DNA from: Salsuginibacillus halophilus
Lineage (GTDB): Bacteria; Bacillota; Bacilli; Bacillales; Marinococcaceae
Length of the DNA: 64,000 nucleotides
Reading direction: 5' to 3'
NCBI RefSeq assembly: GCF_003014715.1
Contig: NZ_PYAV01000008.1
Coordinates: 62,001-126,000 of the forward strand
Shown: piece after piece, positions 17,400-26,341 of the stretch
Layout of the letters: each line of letters begins with the position of its first letter
How positions within the stretch are numbered: position 1 is the stretch's first letter
Notes under the pieces: model-generated
Told to the model about the DNA's origin: nothing
Databases searched by the model: none
The model's input: the letters and a program-made list of their open reading frames with translations, nothing else
Position numbers and translations under genes: made by a program

Positions 17400-17730
17400 G
17401 GCTGTCCCATAAGATATGATTTAAAAGATAGGCATGGGAAATATACCCGCTTTCACCCATGGCACAAGTGCGACATCGACTCAACCTGCACTTACGCTTG
17501 ATTTCGCCGTGTCTGCTTTGCCGCCGGGCAACGCTTCAGTTTCATCATGAACAAAACCCGCTCATTGCGGGATCTTCAGCAGTCTCTTCAGCGCAGGCTG
17601 GAGAGACTGCTGAAGCCAAGCCCTCGGGAAAGCGTCCGTCTGGCGCGAAGGTTAAGTTCGTGTTTCGGGCAGCCCGTGGTTTGGAGCAGTAAGCTGTGCG
17701 TGAATCTTAGGTTCTGTACCTTGTCGACAG
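17400..17730 (-). repeat. terminator-associated repeat element, copy C
   Basis: Minus-strand copy of the element family, about 330 bp. It begins with TGTCGACAAGGTAC (left end, at 17730), directly after the terminator hairpin of the minus-strand MFS gene. It contains the conserved core CGCTTTCCCGAGGGCTTGGC (within 17611-17637) and, near the far end, GATGTCGCACTTGTGCC. At 17573-17614 it carries a perfect 14-bp inverted repeat (arms CTTCAGCAGTCTCT / AGAGACTGCTGAAG) whose loop contains CAGCCTGCGCT, the same loop as other copies but with different arms. The far end diverges from the other copies. No credible coding frame. Confidence 0.75.
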
Positions 17731-17765
17731 TTTGAAGCCAGAAGGTTTTTCCTTCTGGCTTCAAA
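17731..17765 (-). terminator. MFS gene terminator hairpin, lacking its own T-tract
   Basis: Arms TTTGAAGCCAGAAGG and CCTTCTGGCTTCAAA around AAAAA. On the minus strand it is followed not by T's but at once by the end of repeat copy C. Confidence 0.7.
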
Positions 17766-17766
17766 T

Positions 17767-19002
17767 TTATGAATGGGCTTTAGCTTCTCTTTCTGGACCG
17801 GCAGCTGCGCTTTTCATATGGCGGCGGTAAAGAGTTCCCCCGAGAAGAAAGGCGCTGCCTGCAAACATGAATCCGCCTATAATAAAGACAAACGGTATCC
17901 CGTACATACCGGCAATTGTACCACCGGTTACAGGGCCGATCACATTACCGAGAAACCGAAAGCTTTGGTTGTACCCAAGAACTTCCCCCTGCATCGTAAC
18001 TGGACAGACTTGGCGGATGTAAGCTGTTGTACAAGGGATTAATCCTCCGATGGCAAGCCCGAATAAAAAGCGGAGCGCAATGAGCTGCCATAAATTAGAA
18101 ACAAAAGCTTGTGGAATGAAAAATAGTGCTGCAAGAAGCAACAGTAAAAATAGAATCTTTTCGTGCCCGATCCGATCGCCAACCTGCCCCCATTTTTTTG
18201 TAGCAATAAGGTTCCCGAGTCCGGTAATAGAAAAAGCAAGCCCGGAGAGAAACGCAATATTTTCTGCGGTATGAAGGTCAGTAACATAAAGCGCTAAAAG
18301 CGGCTGGACACTAAAATTCGCAGCTTGAATAACGAGTGCGACCACCATAACAATTAAAAGTACAGGGTGGGTCACAATGTGCCGTAAGACTTCTTTACTT
18401 GTATACGTTTGACGTTCTTCGCCTTCTTCATAGTGAATAAATTCTTTGACGCCAAAAGTCACAAGCAGTGAAGCAAGGGCAATAACGCTTGCTGTTAAAA
18501 CGAAGGTAAGTTGGAAGCCTGCCGTATCGGCGACAATGCCGCCTAGGAGTGGCCCCATCAAGCCACCACCTACGGTACCTGTCTGCAAGGTGCCGAGGGT
18601 GTTACCTGCTGTTTCTTTTTTACTTTGGGCCGAGACTAAAGCGATTGCAGTCGGGATAAAGCCTGTAACAACTCCCATGAACAACCGCAGCATAAACAGG
18701 CCGAAAATCGACTCTACAAACCCCATAAGAAATATACTTAAAGCAATGCCGAAACCACAAATGACTAAAATCGATTTCCGGCCAAAGCGGTCACCAACTT
18801 TTCCCCATAATGGGCCGACAAAGAATGCCACAAGAAACGTGATACCGAAAATATAACCGGACCAGCGCTGCACATAAGCATCTGAATAGTTTCCGAACGT
18901 CTCAATATACAAACTTAAAAAAGGAAGTACCATTGTGGCGCTAGCAGCTACAAAGAAGTTAGCAAACCACATGATCATTAAGTTTCGTTTTTCTAAATCA
19001 AT
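17767..19002 (-). CDS. MFS multidrug-type exporter, probable ATT start
   Basis: Drug:H+ antiporter-type major facilitator protein with 12 predicted helices. Motif A is GPLWGKVGDRFGRK between helices 2 and 3, and its repeat is ATKKWGQVGDRIGHEK in the second half. The first ATG (18978) gives 403 aa but has no ribosome site and removes the usual LEKRNL lead-in. Eight codons upstream an in-frame ATT at 19002 lies seven bases after AAAGGGTG, giving 411 aa beginning (M)IDLEKRNL-like; this is the start used here. Located next to a TetR gene, which may control it. Substrate unknown. Confidence 0.8.
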   Translation of the reverse strand: MDLEKRNLMIMWFANFFVAASATMVLPFLSLYIETFGNYSDAYVQRWSGYIFGITFLVAFFVGPLWGKVGDRFGRKSILVICGFGIALSIFLMGFVESIFGLFMLRLFMGVVTGFIPTAIALVSAQSKKETAGNTLGTLQTGTVGGGLMGPLLGGIVADTAGFQLTFVLTASVIALASLLVTFGVKEFIHYEEGEERQTYTSKEVLRHIVTHPVLLIVMVVALVIQAANFSVQPLLALYVTDLHTAENIAFLSGLAFSITGLGNLIATKKWGQVGDRIGHEKILFLLLLLAALFFIPQAFVSNLWQLIALRFLFGLAIGGLIPCTTAYIRQVCPVTMQGEVLGYNQSFRFLGNVIGPVTGGTIAGMYGIPFVFIIGGFMFAGSAFLLGGTLYRRHMKSAAAGPEREAKAHS

Positions 19003-19057
19003 AAAAGATCACCCTTTAGTTATTCCAAAAACGACTTATTATTTCGTTTCGCTAAAT

Positions 19058-19086
19058 ATTATACCGTATTTTCGATTTTATGAAAA
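19058..19086 (-). promoter_or_regulatory. sigma-A promoter of the MFS gene
   Basis: Minus-strand TTTTCA and TATAAT are separated by 17 bases, about 55 bases before the proposed ATT start. Confidence 0.55.
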
Positions 19087-19207
19087 GCTGCTTGTACACA
19101 GTAGGGAGCAGTGAAATAAAAACTTCAAAACTTTTTGAAGTTGCCAGCTTGGATGTAGATCAGGCAGAATGATGGGTAGAGACTCTTGTGACGGAAGGGG
19201 TGATGTG

Positions 19208-19954
19208 ATGCAGAGCATTCATATCCGCCCGCTCTTAATTGCCCATCGCGGCACAGGAGAGCGCGTAACAGAAAATACGATGGAAGCTTTTGAAGAGGCG
19301 ATCGCTCATGGTGCAGATTCAATAGAGACAGATGTTCGAAAAACAGCTGATGAACAGCTGATCTGTTTTCATAATCGAAAATGGAAGCGGCGCCCGGTTC
19401 ATTTGTTAACTTATCAAGAGCTGGCCGATGAAACATCAATGTTCGGCTGGAAACCACCAAGGTTAAGCGAAGTATTGGAGGAATTTCACGGTCGTGTACA
19501 TTTAAATTTAGAGTTAAAAGGACGTGGCTTAGAGACTGATGTAGCCGAGCAGGTAAAAAGGACAGGGATGCAGGACCATGTGCTTGTATCAAGCTTTCAT
19601 GAACGGAGCCTGCGTCATTTAAAGCAAACTGTGCCGGACATTCCTACCGGCTTAATTATCGGGCGCAGCTTGTATCAAAATAAGTTTCAACTGCAGAATT
19701 ATATTCAGGATGTTTTTCCGGAGCGCCGCTTGAAACGGATTGGCGCGGATGTTGTCTGCCCGCACTACCGGTTGCTCCGCATGAAGTTTGTCCAGCGAAT
19801 GAATGCCCTTGAGATTCCCGTGCATGTCTGGACCGTAAACGATTTGTATCGCATGAAAAAGCTAGCGAAAAAAGGCGTTGACGGCATCATTACCGATCGA
19901 GTGGCTGATGCGGTTGATATGTTTGATGAATGGAGCGTTGAAGGTATAGAATAG
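19208..19954 (+). CDS. glycerophosphodiester phosphodiesterase family protein
   Basis: GDPD-family TIM-barrel enzyme (248 aa), expected to split glycerophosphodiesters into glycerol 3-phosphate and an alcohol. The catalytic segments are present: LIAHRGTGERVTENTMEAF, GADSIETDVRKTADEQLICFHN and LNLELKG; VHVWTVND and GVDGIITDR close the barrel. No signal peptide, so cytoplasmic. The ATG at 19208 has GGAAGGGGTGATGTG upstream. Confidence 0.9.
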   Translation: MQSIHIRPLLIAHRGTGERVTENTMEAFEEAIAHGADSIETDVRKTADEQLICFHNRKWKRRPVHLLTYQELADETSMFGWKPPRLSEVLEEFHGRVHLNLELKGRGLETDVAEQVKRTGMQDHVLVSSFHERSLRHLKQTVPDIPTGLIIGRSLYQNKFQLQNYIQDVFPERRLKRIGADVVCPHYRLLRMKFVQRMNALEIPVHVWTVNDLYRMKKLAKKGVDGIITDRVADAVDMFDEWSVEGIE

Positions 19955-19995
19955 GTATAAGGGAATTCCCTTGAAATGAAAAAGGAGGTAGTATG

Positions 19996-20466
19996 ATGCC
20001 ACAAGTCGAAAGTTTTGAACTTGATCATACAATTGTTAAAGCGCCGTACGTCCGCCACGGTGGTTTTCACAAAGTAGGAAGCGATGGAATCGTCAACAAA
20101 TTTGATATCCGTTTCGGTCAACCTAATAAACAAGCGATGCAGCCAGCAACGATTCATACGCTTGAACACCTGCTCGCATTAAATGTCCGCCGGTTCTCAG
20201 AGGCATATGATCATTTTGAAATCATTGACCTTTCACCGATGGGCTGCCAAACCGGCTTTTATTTAATCGTAAGCGGTGAGGCAAAAGTCGAAGAGGTCAT
20301 TGATATGTTAATTAAAACAATGGATTACGCTGAAAATTATGAAGAAGTTCCGGCTGCAACGGAAAAAGAATGCGGTCAGGCGAAACTGCATGATCTTGAA
20401 GGTGCGAAAAAGTGGATGTCTTATTGGAAGAACCACGGCAAAGAGACATTGCAGGAAGTATTTTAA
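19996..20466 (+). CDS. luxS: S-ribosylhomocysteine lyase (autoinducer-2 synthase)
   Basis: Fe2+ enzyme (156 aa) that converts S-ribosylhomocysteine to homocysteine and the AI-2 precursor, recycling the methyl cycle. The metal motif HTLEH and the catalytic cysteine in [10 protein letters not shown] are present. Two adjacent ATG codons exist; the second (19996) is seven bases from AAAGGAGG and is preferred. It stands alone with its own terminator; metK, another methyl-cycle gene, lies 17 kb away. Confidence 0.97.
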   Translation: MPQVESFELDHTIVKAPYVRHGGFHKVGSDGIVNKFDIRFGQPNKQAMQPATIHTLEHLLALNVRRFSEAYDHFEIIDLSPMGCQTGFYLIVSGEAKVEEVIDMLIKTMDYAENYEEVPAATEKECGQAKLHDLEGAKKWMSYWKNHGKETLQEVF

Positions 20467-20487
20467 AGACAAATTATGTACAAACAA

Positions 20488-20517
20488 AAAGACACCGCAA
20501 CATATGCGGTGTCTTTT
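20488..20517 (+). terminator. luxS terminator
   Basis: Arms AAAGACACCGC and GCGGTGTCTTT followed by TT. Confidence 0.88.
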
Positions 20518-20595
20518 TGTGTATACAAACGATGCTTTTTTTAAGCAATTTTGGTTGGAGCACGCACTGATAGTCGTTTTCCTGTAATTAGAAGC

Positions 20596-21213
20596 CTACT
20601 CTTTAACAGAATCATAATAACTGCGGGCTTCCTCGATGACTTCGTTTAAGTCAAGTTCCTCGGTACGGCGGGTATCGGCTTTTAAAGCTTTTTCCATCTG
20701 CCGCATCGCTTCAGCGTTGTCTTCGTGTCGGTTTGAAGCTGAAGCATCTTCAGGCACAATGAGCCGGTAACCACGCATATAAGCATCATTCGCTGTGAAT
20801 TGTACGCACATGTTACCGGCAACGCCTGCAATGATTAATGTTTTCACATCCAGGTGCGCGAGTAAAATTTCAAGCGGGGTGGCAAAAAAACCAGAGAACT
20901 GAGGTTTTAATATAAAGTAATCATCTTCATCAGGCTTAAGTGCCTCTGCTACCGGCCGTCCCCGAACGTCAGTCCGAAGACAGCGATCAACCGTTTGGCG
21001 GAAGTCACTCTGCCATTGACCATAGTTGTCATTTACATAAATGACTGGAATCCTTTCAGCTTTGACGCGCTTTTTTAAATCTGCAGCTTTCTTTGCACTT
21101 GCTGCTGCATGTGGAAATAGCTTTTCCCCGTCAGGAAACTCCATATCGTTAATATAATCGATTAACAAAAAGGCAACAGTTGTCTGCTCTTGCGGGTGCT
21201 TGCTCGAGCGCAT
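20596..21213 (-). CDS. isochorismatase-fold cysteine hydrolase
   Basis: 205 residues of the isochorismatase/nicotinamidase superfamily. Catalytic aspartate in FLLIDYINDMEF, lysine region near ILKPQFSGFFATPL, and nucleophile cysteine in IAGVAGNMCVQFTANDA. GGAGGAATG lies before the ATG. The exact substrate (an amide or a vinyl ether) cannot be assigned. Divergent from alaR. Confidence 0.85.
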   Translation of the reverse strand: MRSSKHPQEQTTVAFLLIDYINDMEFPDGEKLFPHAAASAKKAADLKKRVKAERIPVIYVNDNYGQWQSDFRQTVDRCLRTDVRGRPVAEALKPDEDDYFILKPQFSGFFATPLEILLAHLDVKTLIIAGVAGNMCVQFTANDAYMRGYRLIVPEDASASNRHEDNAEAMRQMEKALKADTRRTEELDLNEVIEEARSYYDSVKE

Positions 21214-21377
21214 ATTTCATTCCTCCAGTGATCGGCATCAATCATATGTTTTAAAGGCGTTTGAAATTTTGAAAGAATTTTTAGACGGTCCTCAACGTTC
21301 TTCAAGAATATGATAACATAGATGACATGCTGGCATACGCTGAGCTTAGACACCTGAGAATGGAAAGGGGCAGACTC

Positions 21378-21872
21378 ATGGATGCGAAATCCCTGGAGGT
21401 TCTCCGTATTTTGGAGAATAACGGGCGTACAGATATTCCTACGATTGCTAAAATGGTTAACCTTGGAGAGGACGCTGTATCAGCGATTATCCGTCAACTT
21501 GAAACAGATAATATTATTTTAAATTACCAAGCGGTGGTGGATTGGAGTAAGGCACGAGAATCCGAAGGTGTAACCGCTATGATTGATGTGAAAGTTACGC
21601 CGCAGCGCGGTGTCGGATTTGATGAAGTAGCAGAACGGATTTACCGCTTTCCTGAGGTGCAGGCGCTTTACTTAATGAGCGGTGCTTATGATTTAGCTGT
21701 TGTGATTGAAGGTGAAACGATGTCAGAAATTGCAGCTTTTGTTTCTGAGAAGCTGTCCACTTTGGATGAAGTTCTATCAACCACAACGCATTTTCAGCTT
21801 AAAACGTATAAACATGATGGTGTTGTATTTGCAGAGCCGAAAACTGATTCAAGGAACGTGGTGTCACCATGA
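21378..21872 (+). CDS. alaR: Lrp/AsnC family regulator (AlaR type)
   Basis: Feast/famine regulator (164 aa) with an N-terminal helix-turn-helix (LEVLRILENNGRTDIPTIAKMVNLGEDAVSAIIRQLE) and a C-terminal RAM ligand domain. ATG at 21378 has GAAAGGGG at seven bases; an earlier in-frame ATG at 21327 does not. The stop overlaps the alaT start by four bases, and in B. subtilis the same pair (yugG/yugH) controls and performs alanine synthesis. Confidence 0.88.
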   Translation: MDAKSLEVLRILENNGRTDIPTIAKMVNLGEDAVSAIIRQLETDNIILNYQAVVDWSKARESEGVTAMIDVKVTPQRGVGFDEVAERIYRFPEVQALYLMSGAYDLAVVIEGETMSEIAAFVSEKLSTLDEVLSTTTHFQLKTYKHDGVVFAEPKTDSRNVVSP

Positions 21873-23038
21873 CTGTCAAACAAACCTCCCGGCTGTCTAA
21901 AGCTGTAGAAAGCATTCAGCCTTCCGGAATCCGTCGTTTCTTTGATATGGCTTCGACGATGGATGATGTCGTTTCGCTCGGGGTGGGAGAGCCGGATTTT
22001 TCTACGCCGTGGAATGTTTGTGAGGCAAGCATTGCATCTTTAGAGCGGGGGCACACATCTTACACCGCGAATGCCGGACTGCCGGAGCTGCGCCGGGAAA
22101 TCGCAAATTATATGGACGATCGCTTTAATGCACCCTATGATTCAGAAACTGAAGTGTTAGTAACTGTTGGTGCAAGTGAAGCACTTGATGCAGCAACGCG
22201 CGCCATTGTTGACCCAGGGGATGAAGTGATTATTGTGGAGCCGACGTTTGTAAGTTATGCGCCGGTTGTAACTTTAGCTGGTGGTGTTCCTGTTCCTCTT
22301 GCGGTGCAGAAAGAGGATGAATTTAAATTGACGCCGGAAGCACTTGAAGCTGCGATTACAACGCGGACAAAAGCTGTAATGATTTGTTTTCCGAATAATC
22401 CGACGGGGGCAGTGATGACCGAAAGCGAGCTGCAGAAAATTGCGAGTGTAATCGAGCGTCATGACCTGCTCGTGCTCTCTGATGAGATTTATGCAGAGCT
22501 TACTTACGATGGAGAGCATACAGCGTTTTCGAATCTGTCAAAGATGCGGGAGCGAACCGTCATTATTTCAGGTTTTTCAAAAGCATTTGCGATGACAGGC
22601 TGGCGGCTAGGATTTGTATGCGGCCCTGAAGATATCGTGGGTGCGATGCTGAAAATTCATCAGTATGCGATGATGTGCGCACCAACACCTGCACAACACG
22701 GCGCGCTTGAGGCTTTAAGAAACGGTCGTGAAACATTGGAACGAATGATTGAAAGTTATCAGCAGCGACGTAACTTTATCGTTCAGTCTTTTCGTGAACT
22801 TGGCTTAGACTGTCACCAGCCTGGCGGTGCTTTTTATGCATTTCCTAATGTGGCAAGCAGTGGGTTGAACGGGGAAGCATTTGCAGAAAAACTGCTATTG
22901 GAAGAACAAGTCGCCGTTGTGCCGGGAAATGTTTTTGGTGGTGGTGGAGAAGCCCATGTCCGCTGCTCATATGCGACCTCACTTGAATCGATTAAAGTCG
23001 CGATCGACCGGATGGACCGTTTAATGCAGAAAATATAG
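21869..23038 (+). CDS. alaT: alanine transaminase / class I aminotransferase (AlaT type)
   Basis: PLP aminotransferase (389 aa) of the aspartate-aminotransferase fold, likely making alanine from pyruvate and glutamate. Features are SLGVGEPDFSTP, FPNNPTGAVM, the PLP lysine in ISGFSKAFAMTGWRLGF and the substrate arginine in AHVRCSYATSLE. Translationally coupled to alaR (ATGA). Gene order alaR-alaT-(...)-yugI-(...)-pgi follows the B. subtilis yug region. Confidence 0.9.
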   Translation: MTVKQTSRLSKAVESIQPSGIRRFFDMASTMDDVVSLGVGEPDFSTPWNVCEASIASLERGHTSYTANAGLPELRREIANYMDDRFNAPYDSETEVLVTVGASEALDAATRAIVDPGDEVIIVEPTFVSYAPVVTLAGGVPVPLAVQKEDEFKLTPEALEAAITTRTKAVMICFPNNPTGAVMTESELQKIASVIERHDLLVLSDEIYAELTYDGEHTAFSNLSKMRERTVIISGFSKAFAMTGWRLGFVCGPEDIVGAMLKIHQYAMMCAPTPAQHGALEALRNGRETLERMIESYQQRRNFIVQSFRELGLDCHQPGGAFYAFPNVASSGLNGEAFAEKLLLEEQVAVVPGNVFGGGGEAHVRCSYATSLESIKVAIDRMDRLMQKI

Positions 23039-23046
23039 AGTAAGCT

Positions 23047-23073
23047 AAGCCCGATGAACAAATCGGGCTTTTT
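23047..23073 (+). terminator. alaT terminator
   Basis: Arms AAGCCCGAT and ATCGGGCTT followed by TTT. Confidence 0.85.
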
Positions 23074-23127
23074 AAAATGAAGATTCATGGTTGAATATGG
23101 ATTTTTAGTGAAAAAGGAGGGAAGTGT

Positions 23128-23623
23128 ATCGATCCAAATGCGAAAGCGGATGGTGTAGCGTTAAATAGACATTATGATCCCCAGGAGAAAAAAACAAGGT
23201 TCAATCAAAGAAAAGCGGTGATTTCAGGAGGGGTTGTACTACTTATCTTCTTAGCAGCAACTGCATGTTACATCTTTGCCGATGCAGAACCAAGTAACCT
23301 AACTGACTTTGAAGGTGAAAGTGAGAACTGGCATGTCCACTTCAGCTATGGTCATGGAGATGCTCAAAATACATCCAGTAATGAAATGCCTTATACTATA
23401 ACGTTGTCTTACACTGGCGATGCGGATATTGAACCTGAACAGCTGGTATATCTGCCAGATCATTATGGAAGTGAAGAGACTTTGGAATTAAGTAAAGAAG
23501 AAACAGTAAGCACAGGTGTTGCTCGGGAGCCGTTGCTTAGAGGGCATGGATGTATCTTATGACGTGTATTGGATAGAAAAGGGCGAAAATAAAGAGGAAC
23601 GCATTGAACTAAAAGATACGTAA
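23128..23623 (+). pseudogene. single-helix membrane protein gene with ATC start and a frameshift
   Basis: Unrecognised. AAAAAGGAGG is followed at seven bases by ATC, not ATG, and then an open frame: a basic 33-residue N-terminus, one hydrophobic helix (GGVVLLIFLAATACYIF) and an extracellular domain. Near 23539 the frame shifts: the first frame runs to a stop at 23562 with nonsense sequence, while the +1 frame continues EGMDVSYDVYWIEKGENKE to a stop at 23623, just before a terminator. Removing one base near 23539 joins them into a protein of about 165 aa. Two lesions suggest a decaying gene. Confidence 0.6.
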
Positions 23624-23624
23624 A

Positions 23625-23662
23625 AAGCATCTGCCCGCGGTATGTGGGGCAGATGCTTTTTG
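23625..23662. terminator. bidirectional terminator
   Basis: Arms AAAAGCATCTGCCC and GGGCAGATGCTTTT, A- and T-rich on both sides, between converging genes. Confidence 0.85.
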
Positions 23663-25027
23663 TTATATCGTCGGTTCAACCCCCGGCAGGAAGCCGAGAA
23701 TGTATAAAAACACAATAACAATAACCGCTGGTGTCACAAATCGAATCGTGAACAGCCAGGTTAGGAAAAAGCCGCGACTGAGCCGGCTGCTCCGCAAGAG
23801 TTCTTCCTCAAGAACGTCTTTATTAATTTTCCACGGTACAAACAGTGCAATCAACAAAGCACCAAGTGGAAGTAGGATATTACTTACTAAAAAGTCCATG
23901 TTATCAAAAAAGATGTTACCAAAGACTGTGAAATCTCCCAGTATGCCAAAAGATAGTGCAGATGGAATCCCCATAATGTAAACGAGGAGTCCGGAAATCC
24001 AAGTTACACGCTTACGTTTATTTAAGTCGTTTTTGGCAAATGGCGCGACAAGAATTTCAAGTAGTGAAAACGCAGATGTTAACGTTGCAAACAATAACAA
24101 TGCTAAAAACAGCGTGAAGAAAAAGCCGCCAAAGGCCATCTCGTTAAATACTGCCGGTAAAACGATAAAGATGAGCGGTGGGCCTTCTTCAGGTGACATG
24201 CCGAGCGAGAAAACCGCTGGAAATATAGCAAGTCCGCTTAGCAAGGCGATAAACAAACTCAGGCCAATAATAGAGCCTGCCGAGCGTGTTAAGCTTGTGT
24301 CTTTTGGTACGTAAGAGCTGTAAGTTACCATGATGGAAACACCAAGACTTAATGCAAAAAACGCTTGTCCAAGTGCGAATAGCAGCGTCTCTCCGGTAAC
24401 TTCAGAAAAGTCAGGCTGTAAAAAGAAGCGTACACCTTCCATTGCCCCATCAAGTGTTAAAGAACGTGCGACAATGACTAAGAATAAAATAAACAGGGCC
24501 GGCATGAGAAGTTTGCTCGCTCGTTCGATACCGCCTCGAATCCCGGCGCGTACGACGAAGATGGTGATAAGGATAAAGACAAAGTGAGCGATGCCAACTT
24601 CCCATGGGTTAGCAGTGATCTGACCGAATAATGCGCCAAAATCACCATCAGGAGCTTGCAATTGTCCTGTAATACTTCGGAAAAAGTACGTTACGATCCA
24701 ACCGCCTACAACGGCGTAAAAAGACAAAAGTAAAAATGAAGCAACAATACCGAGGGCACCTACAAGAAACCACGGTGTTCCAGGTGCAATCGCTTTATAG
24801 GATTGAATGGCGTCTTTGTTTGTGTGCCGCCCGAGTATAAATTCTGCGAGCATTAAAGATGCTCCAAGCGTTAGGGTTAATAAAATAAATATGAAAAAGA
24901 AAGCACCGCCGCCGTTCGTCCCGGCTACATACGGAAGCTTCCATACAGCGCCCAGCCCGATGGCTGAACCTGCCGCGGCTAAAATAAAACCGAGCCGCGA
25001 TGCCCATTGTTCTCTTCGTTGACTCAT
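23663..25027 (-). CDS. sodium:neurotransmitter symporter (SNF) family transporter
   Basis: LeuT-type Na+-coupled solute symporter (454 aa, about 11-12 helices). The substrate- and Na+-binding first helix AAAGSAIGLGAVWKLPYVAGTNGGGAFF and helix 6 region FALGQAFFALSLGVSIMVTYSSY are intact. The ATG at 25027 follows GAGGAGAG; in-frame codons upstream extend the frame without a ribosome site. The substrate is probably an amino acid, not identifiable. It lies within the yug block but is not part of it in B. subtilis. Confidence 0.92.
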   Translation of the reverse strand: MSQRREQWASRLGFILAAAGSAIGLGAVWKLPYVAGTNGGGAFFFIFILLTLTLGASLMLAEFILGRHTNKDAIQSYKAIAPGTPWFLVGALGIVASFLLLSFYAVVGGWIVTYFFRSITGQLQAPDGDFGALFGQITANPWEVGIAHFVFILITIFVVRAGIRGGIERASKLLMPALFILFLVIVARSLTLDGAMEGVRFFLQPDFSEVTGETLLFALGQAFFALSLGVSIMVTYSSYVPKDTSLTRSAGSIIGLSLFIALLSGLAIFPAVFSLGMSPEEGPPLIFIVLPAVFNEMAFGGFFFTLFLALLLFATLTSAFSLLEILVAPFAKNDLNKRKRVTWISGLLVYIMGIPSALSFGILGDFTVFGNIFFDNMDFLVSNILLPLGALLIALFVPWKINKDVLEEELLRSSRLSRGFFLTWLFTIRFVTPAVIVIVFLYILGFLPGVEPTI

Positions 25028-25133
25028 ACAATTCTCTCCTCGTCTAAAATTCTTAAAATTCCAATCACATAGCATACGGCACCCTTGTATAAGTGTCAAC
25101 CAAGAATGGAAAGGAAAGTTGGCTGAAGCATGT

Positions 25134-25162
25134 TTGCGCATTTAGTGAAAATGTGTTATATT
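25134..25162 (+). promoter_or_regulatory. sigma-A promoter of yugI
   Basis: TTGCGC and TATATT spaced by 17 bases, 34 bases before the start. Confidence 0.65.
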
Positions 25163-25195
25163 ACTTAGGCTAATAATTATTTAGGAGATGTTTGG

Positions 25196-25615
25196 ATGGC
25201 AGTAACACAGTTTGAAGTTGGAAGCATTGTTGAAGGTAAAGTAACCGGCGTGAAGCCATTTGGTGCCTTTGTAGCACTTGATAACGACACGCAGGGACTT
25301 GTGCATATTTCTGAGGTAGCGCATGGTTACGTTAAAGATATCCACGACGAACTTTCGGTTGGCGACGAAGTGAAAGTAAAAGTTAAGTCAATCGAAGAAG
25401 GTTCTGGCAAGATTTCCTTGTCAATTCGTGCAACACAAGAAGCGCCACAAAAAGAAGAACGTCGTTCCAACAACCGCCCGCAGCAAAACAACAGCGGCGG
25501 TGGCAATAAAAAGGAACAAAACCAAGGATTCAACACCCTTGAAGACAAGTTGAAAGACTGGTTGAAGCAGTCCAACGAAATTCAAGCTGACTTGAACAAG
25601 CGCGCGCGCAAATAA
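25196..25615 (+). CDS. yugI: S1-domain RNA-binding protein (general stress protein 13 type)
   Basis: 139-residue cytoplasmic protein with one S1 domain at residues ~5-78 (FEVGSIVEGKVTGVKPFGAFVALDNDTQGLVHISEVAHGYV, ending KISLSIRA) followed by a basic, Asn/Gln-rich flexible tail. Close to B. subtilis YugI/GSP13, a ribosome-associated stress protein. TTAGGAGATG precedes the ATG. Confidence 0.9.
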   Translation: MAVTQFEVGSIVEGKVTGVKPFGAFVALDNDTQGLVHISEVAHGYVKDIHDELSVGDEVKVKVKSIEEGSGKISLSIRATQEAPQKEERRSNNRPQQNNSGGGNKKEQNQGFNTLEDKLKDWLKQSNEIQADLNKRARK

Positions 25616-25624
25616 TTTATTTCT

Positions 25625-25658
25625 TAAGCCGTACCGTCACTGCACGGGCGGCTTTTTT
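25625..25658 (+). terminator. yugI terminator
   Basis: Arms AAGCCGTACCGT and ACGGGCGGCTT (imperfect) followed by a T-tract. Confidence 0.75.
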
Positions 25659-25854
25659 AGTATGAGAAAAAATGTTAAATATTACACCTGTGTGGACGGT
25701 AAGTATAAATTGTTTATTTAATGTTATGAATGTCGCATTTATAAATCGCTATCAACAAATAAGGTTCAGATACAGGTGTGGTTTTGAATCAAAAACTTGT
25801 TCGCATAATGCAGCAGCCGCATTCGCGGCTGCCTGCTGTAAGTTTCTATACGGT

Positions 25855-26085
25855 TTAAGAACGCTGTGGTTCAGGTTCTTTTTCGATCTCATGGTCGGTA
25901 GAAACGAGCAGTGAAATACAGTACAACCCTGCAAGCCCGATGATTGCGTAAATGACACGAGAGAAGGCAGCAGCTTGACCGCCGAATATTGAAGCGACTA
26001 AGTCAAAACCGAAAAAGCCGACAAGTCCCCAGTTTACAGCTCCAATGATAATTAATACGAGTGCAGTTTTCTGTAATCCGTTCAT
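25855..26085 (-). CDS. yuzA: YuzA family membrane protein (DUF378)
   Basis: 76-residue protein with two membrane helices; the signature is IIGAVNWGLVGFFGFDLVASIFGG. Function unknown. ATG at 26085 follows AAAGGAGGTGAAAACG; in-frame upstream codons are ignored. It is convergent with yugI and divergent from pgi, as yuzA lies in the B. subtilis yug block. The region between yugI and this gene (25659-25854) holds only weak stem-loops. Confidence 0.88.
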   Translation of the reverse strand: MNGLQKTALVLIIIGAVNWGLVGFFGFDLVASIFGGQAAAFSRVIYAIIGLAGLYCISLLVSTDHEIEKEPEPQRS

Positions 26086-26341
26086 CGTTTTCACCTCCTT
26101 TACGTTTGCACCATGTTGTTGATCACGATGAACGTACATGCATAGCCTGTGTTACGAAGGTGAAAATATGTACGAAAAGCAACTGACAAAGTAAGGCAAA
26201 GCAGGTTTTTTGGATACTTATAATTATCACGTATAAGAAAGGGTTTACATCGTGCTAAGTGCTTGATTTTCTTCTTCAGCTTTTTTAGACTTTTCTACAG
26301 GCAGTGTACGATAACTTGTACATACAATAAGGAGGCCGATC

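Noticed and set aside
17459-17735. Two overlapping frames of 62-77 codons inside repeat copy C
   Set aside because: They lie in the non-coding element and are not preserved in other copies.
26307-26324. TGTAC-N8-GTACA inverted repeat before pgi
   Set aside because: Short and isolated; may be an operator but no regulator or second site is visible, so it is not listed as a feature.
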